NCBI RefSeq assembly: GCF_051401765.1
Contig: NW_027480422.1
Coordinates: 14,278,001 to 14,342,000, forward strand
Direction: 5' to 3'
Length of the DNA: 64,000 nt
DNA from: Calliopsis andreniformis
Lineage: Eukaryota; Arthropoda; Insecta; Hymenoptera; Andrenidae
The notes beneath the pieces are model-generated. The model saw only the letters and a program-made list of their open reading frames with translations. It did no database searches and was not told where the DNA came from. The translations under genes were made by a program, and so were the position numbers. Below are positions 63,901-64,000 of this stretch, in pieces. Within the stretch, counting starts at the first letter, position 1. The number at the start of each line of letters is the position of its first letter.

Positions 63901-64000
63901 ACCAGTGTGAAAGTAATGGTCATTTCTGCGTTCCGGGCAACATAGGCTTCACTCTTGGACGTTGCCCCACCATATCGAAAAGTTAGGGCCTAAGAAGTCA
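54955..64000 (+). repeat. 70-monomer tandem duplication, copy 2 (internal deletion, cut by window end)
   Basis: It matches copy 1 at offset 11618 from 54955 to about 61180. It then skips 11 monomers (1826 bp) and continues at offset 9792, so that 64000 corresponds to 54208. The deletion joint lies in AGGGCCTAAGAAGTCAAC (phases 94-110), where the left parent is at about 49562 and the right parent at about 51388. Unequal exchange in register explains it. Confidence 0.92.
55600..60247 (+). repeat. 28-monomer HOR in the second 70-mer block
   Basis: This is 43982-48629 shifted by 11618 bp. It keeps the copy-1-specific CTTGGAAG (about 57849) and CCTAAG (about 58843) variants, so it was duplicated as part of the large block and not by local expansion of copy 2. 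It is followed by a truncated 28-mer (60248 to about 61179), and then by material from the second half of 48630-53277. Confidence 0.88.

Larger units (their letters stand above)
1..64000 (+). repeat. Satellite DNA array, ~166-bp monomer, ~385 tandem copies
   Basis: Every part of the window is the same head-to-tail unit. The TAATTGCAA anchor occurs at 21, 187, 353 (as TAATTACC) and 519, each 166 bp apart. The last at 63893 is 385 units minus 38 bp from the first. All monomers have the same orientation; I saw no inverted block and no foreign insertion. A majority-rule monomer is about 41% G+C (68 of 166 by hand count). Satellites of 150-180 bp arranged in higher-order repeats are typical of centromeres and other constitutive heterochromatin in plants and animals. 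A centromeric role here is inference, since no kinetochore-protein binding can be seen from sequence. The family is not one I recognise. The strand given is simply the direction used for description. Confidence 0.99.

Noticed and set aside
1..64000. CRISPR array
   Set aside because: Repeats are regularly spaced, but there are no unique spacers: the whole 166-bp unit is repeated. The composition and scale fit satellite DNA.
1..64000. Inverted satellite blocks or strand switches
   Set aside because: Every monomer I checked reads GGCAACCTAGG or a variant on the plus strand; no reverse-complement run was found.
1..64000. Long terminal repeat retrotransposon built from the satellite
   Set aside because: No polymerase, integrase, primer binding site, polypurine tract or target-site duplication is visible, and the period is uniform.

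Overview
The whole window is one uninterrupted satellite DNA array. A head-to-tail monomer of about 166 bp runs from the first base to the last, always in the same orientation. From the TAATTGCAA anchor at 21 to the equivalent at 63893 there are 63872 bp. That equals 385 monomers of 166 bp minus only 38 bp, so there is no room for an inserted gene, transposon or spacer. I find no protein gene, rRNA, tRNA, CRISPR or mobile element. The short open frames present (63-103 codons on both strands) are read-through of the satellite and recur only because the satellite blocks are duplicated.

This indicates a eukaryote and a centromeric, pericentromeric or other heterochromatic array. The reasons are a near-nucleosomal monomer, higher-order repeats (HORs) of many lengths, and block duplication in register. 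I do not recognise the satellite family and cannot name the species; a plant or animal is equally possible. Throughout, monomer phase 1 is the first T of TAATTGCAA (21 in the first monomer).

Layout. 1-6805: a 19-monomer HOR followed by a 22-monomer rearranged version. 6806-17916: a strongly homogenised zone with three consecutive near-identical 17-monomer units of about 2.82 kb (8298-16756) and partial units on both sides. 17917-20180: the same family with a 3-monomer tandem duplication. 20180-27030: a diverged zone of mostly individual monomers. 27031-28400: a short return of the 17-mer family. 28400-44110: a rearranged copy of 15950-27030, inflated by a 5805-bp (35-monomer) tandem duplication and an 1824-bp (11-monomer) tandem duplication, with 8-, 9- and 1-monomer deletions; these events account for its length to within about 1 bp. 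43337-64000: an 11618-bp (70-monomer) tandem duplication, itself containing a 28-monomer (4648-bp) HOR. The second copy lacks 11 monomers near 61180 and is cut by the window end.

Inside the monomer there is a fixed architecture: a GC-rich core (about 55% G+C, phases 41-120), an AT-rich tail (about 22% G+C, phases 121-166), a 7-bp perfect inverted repeat GGCGTTG/CAACGCC around a smaller dyad TTAGG-G-CCTAA, a CCTAGG/CCTAGG hairpin candidate, and two TATA-like motifs. CpG is not depleted. No new gene system is present. What is notable is the nested, in-register duplication history and the conserved dyad structure. All comparisons were made by eye, so block edges are approximate to a few tens of bases unless stated.
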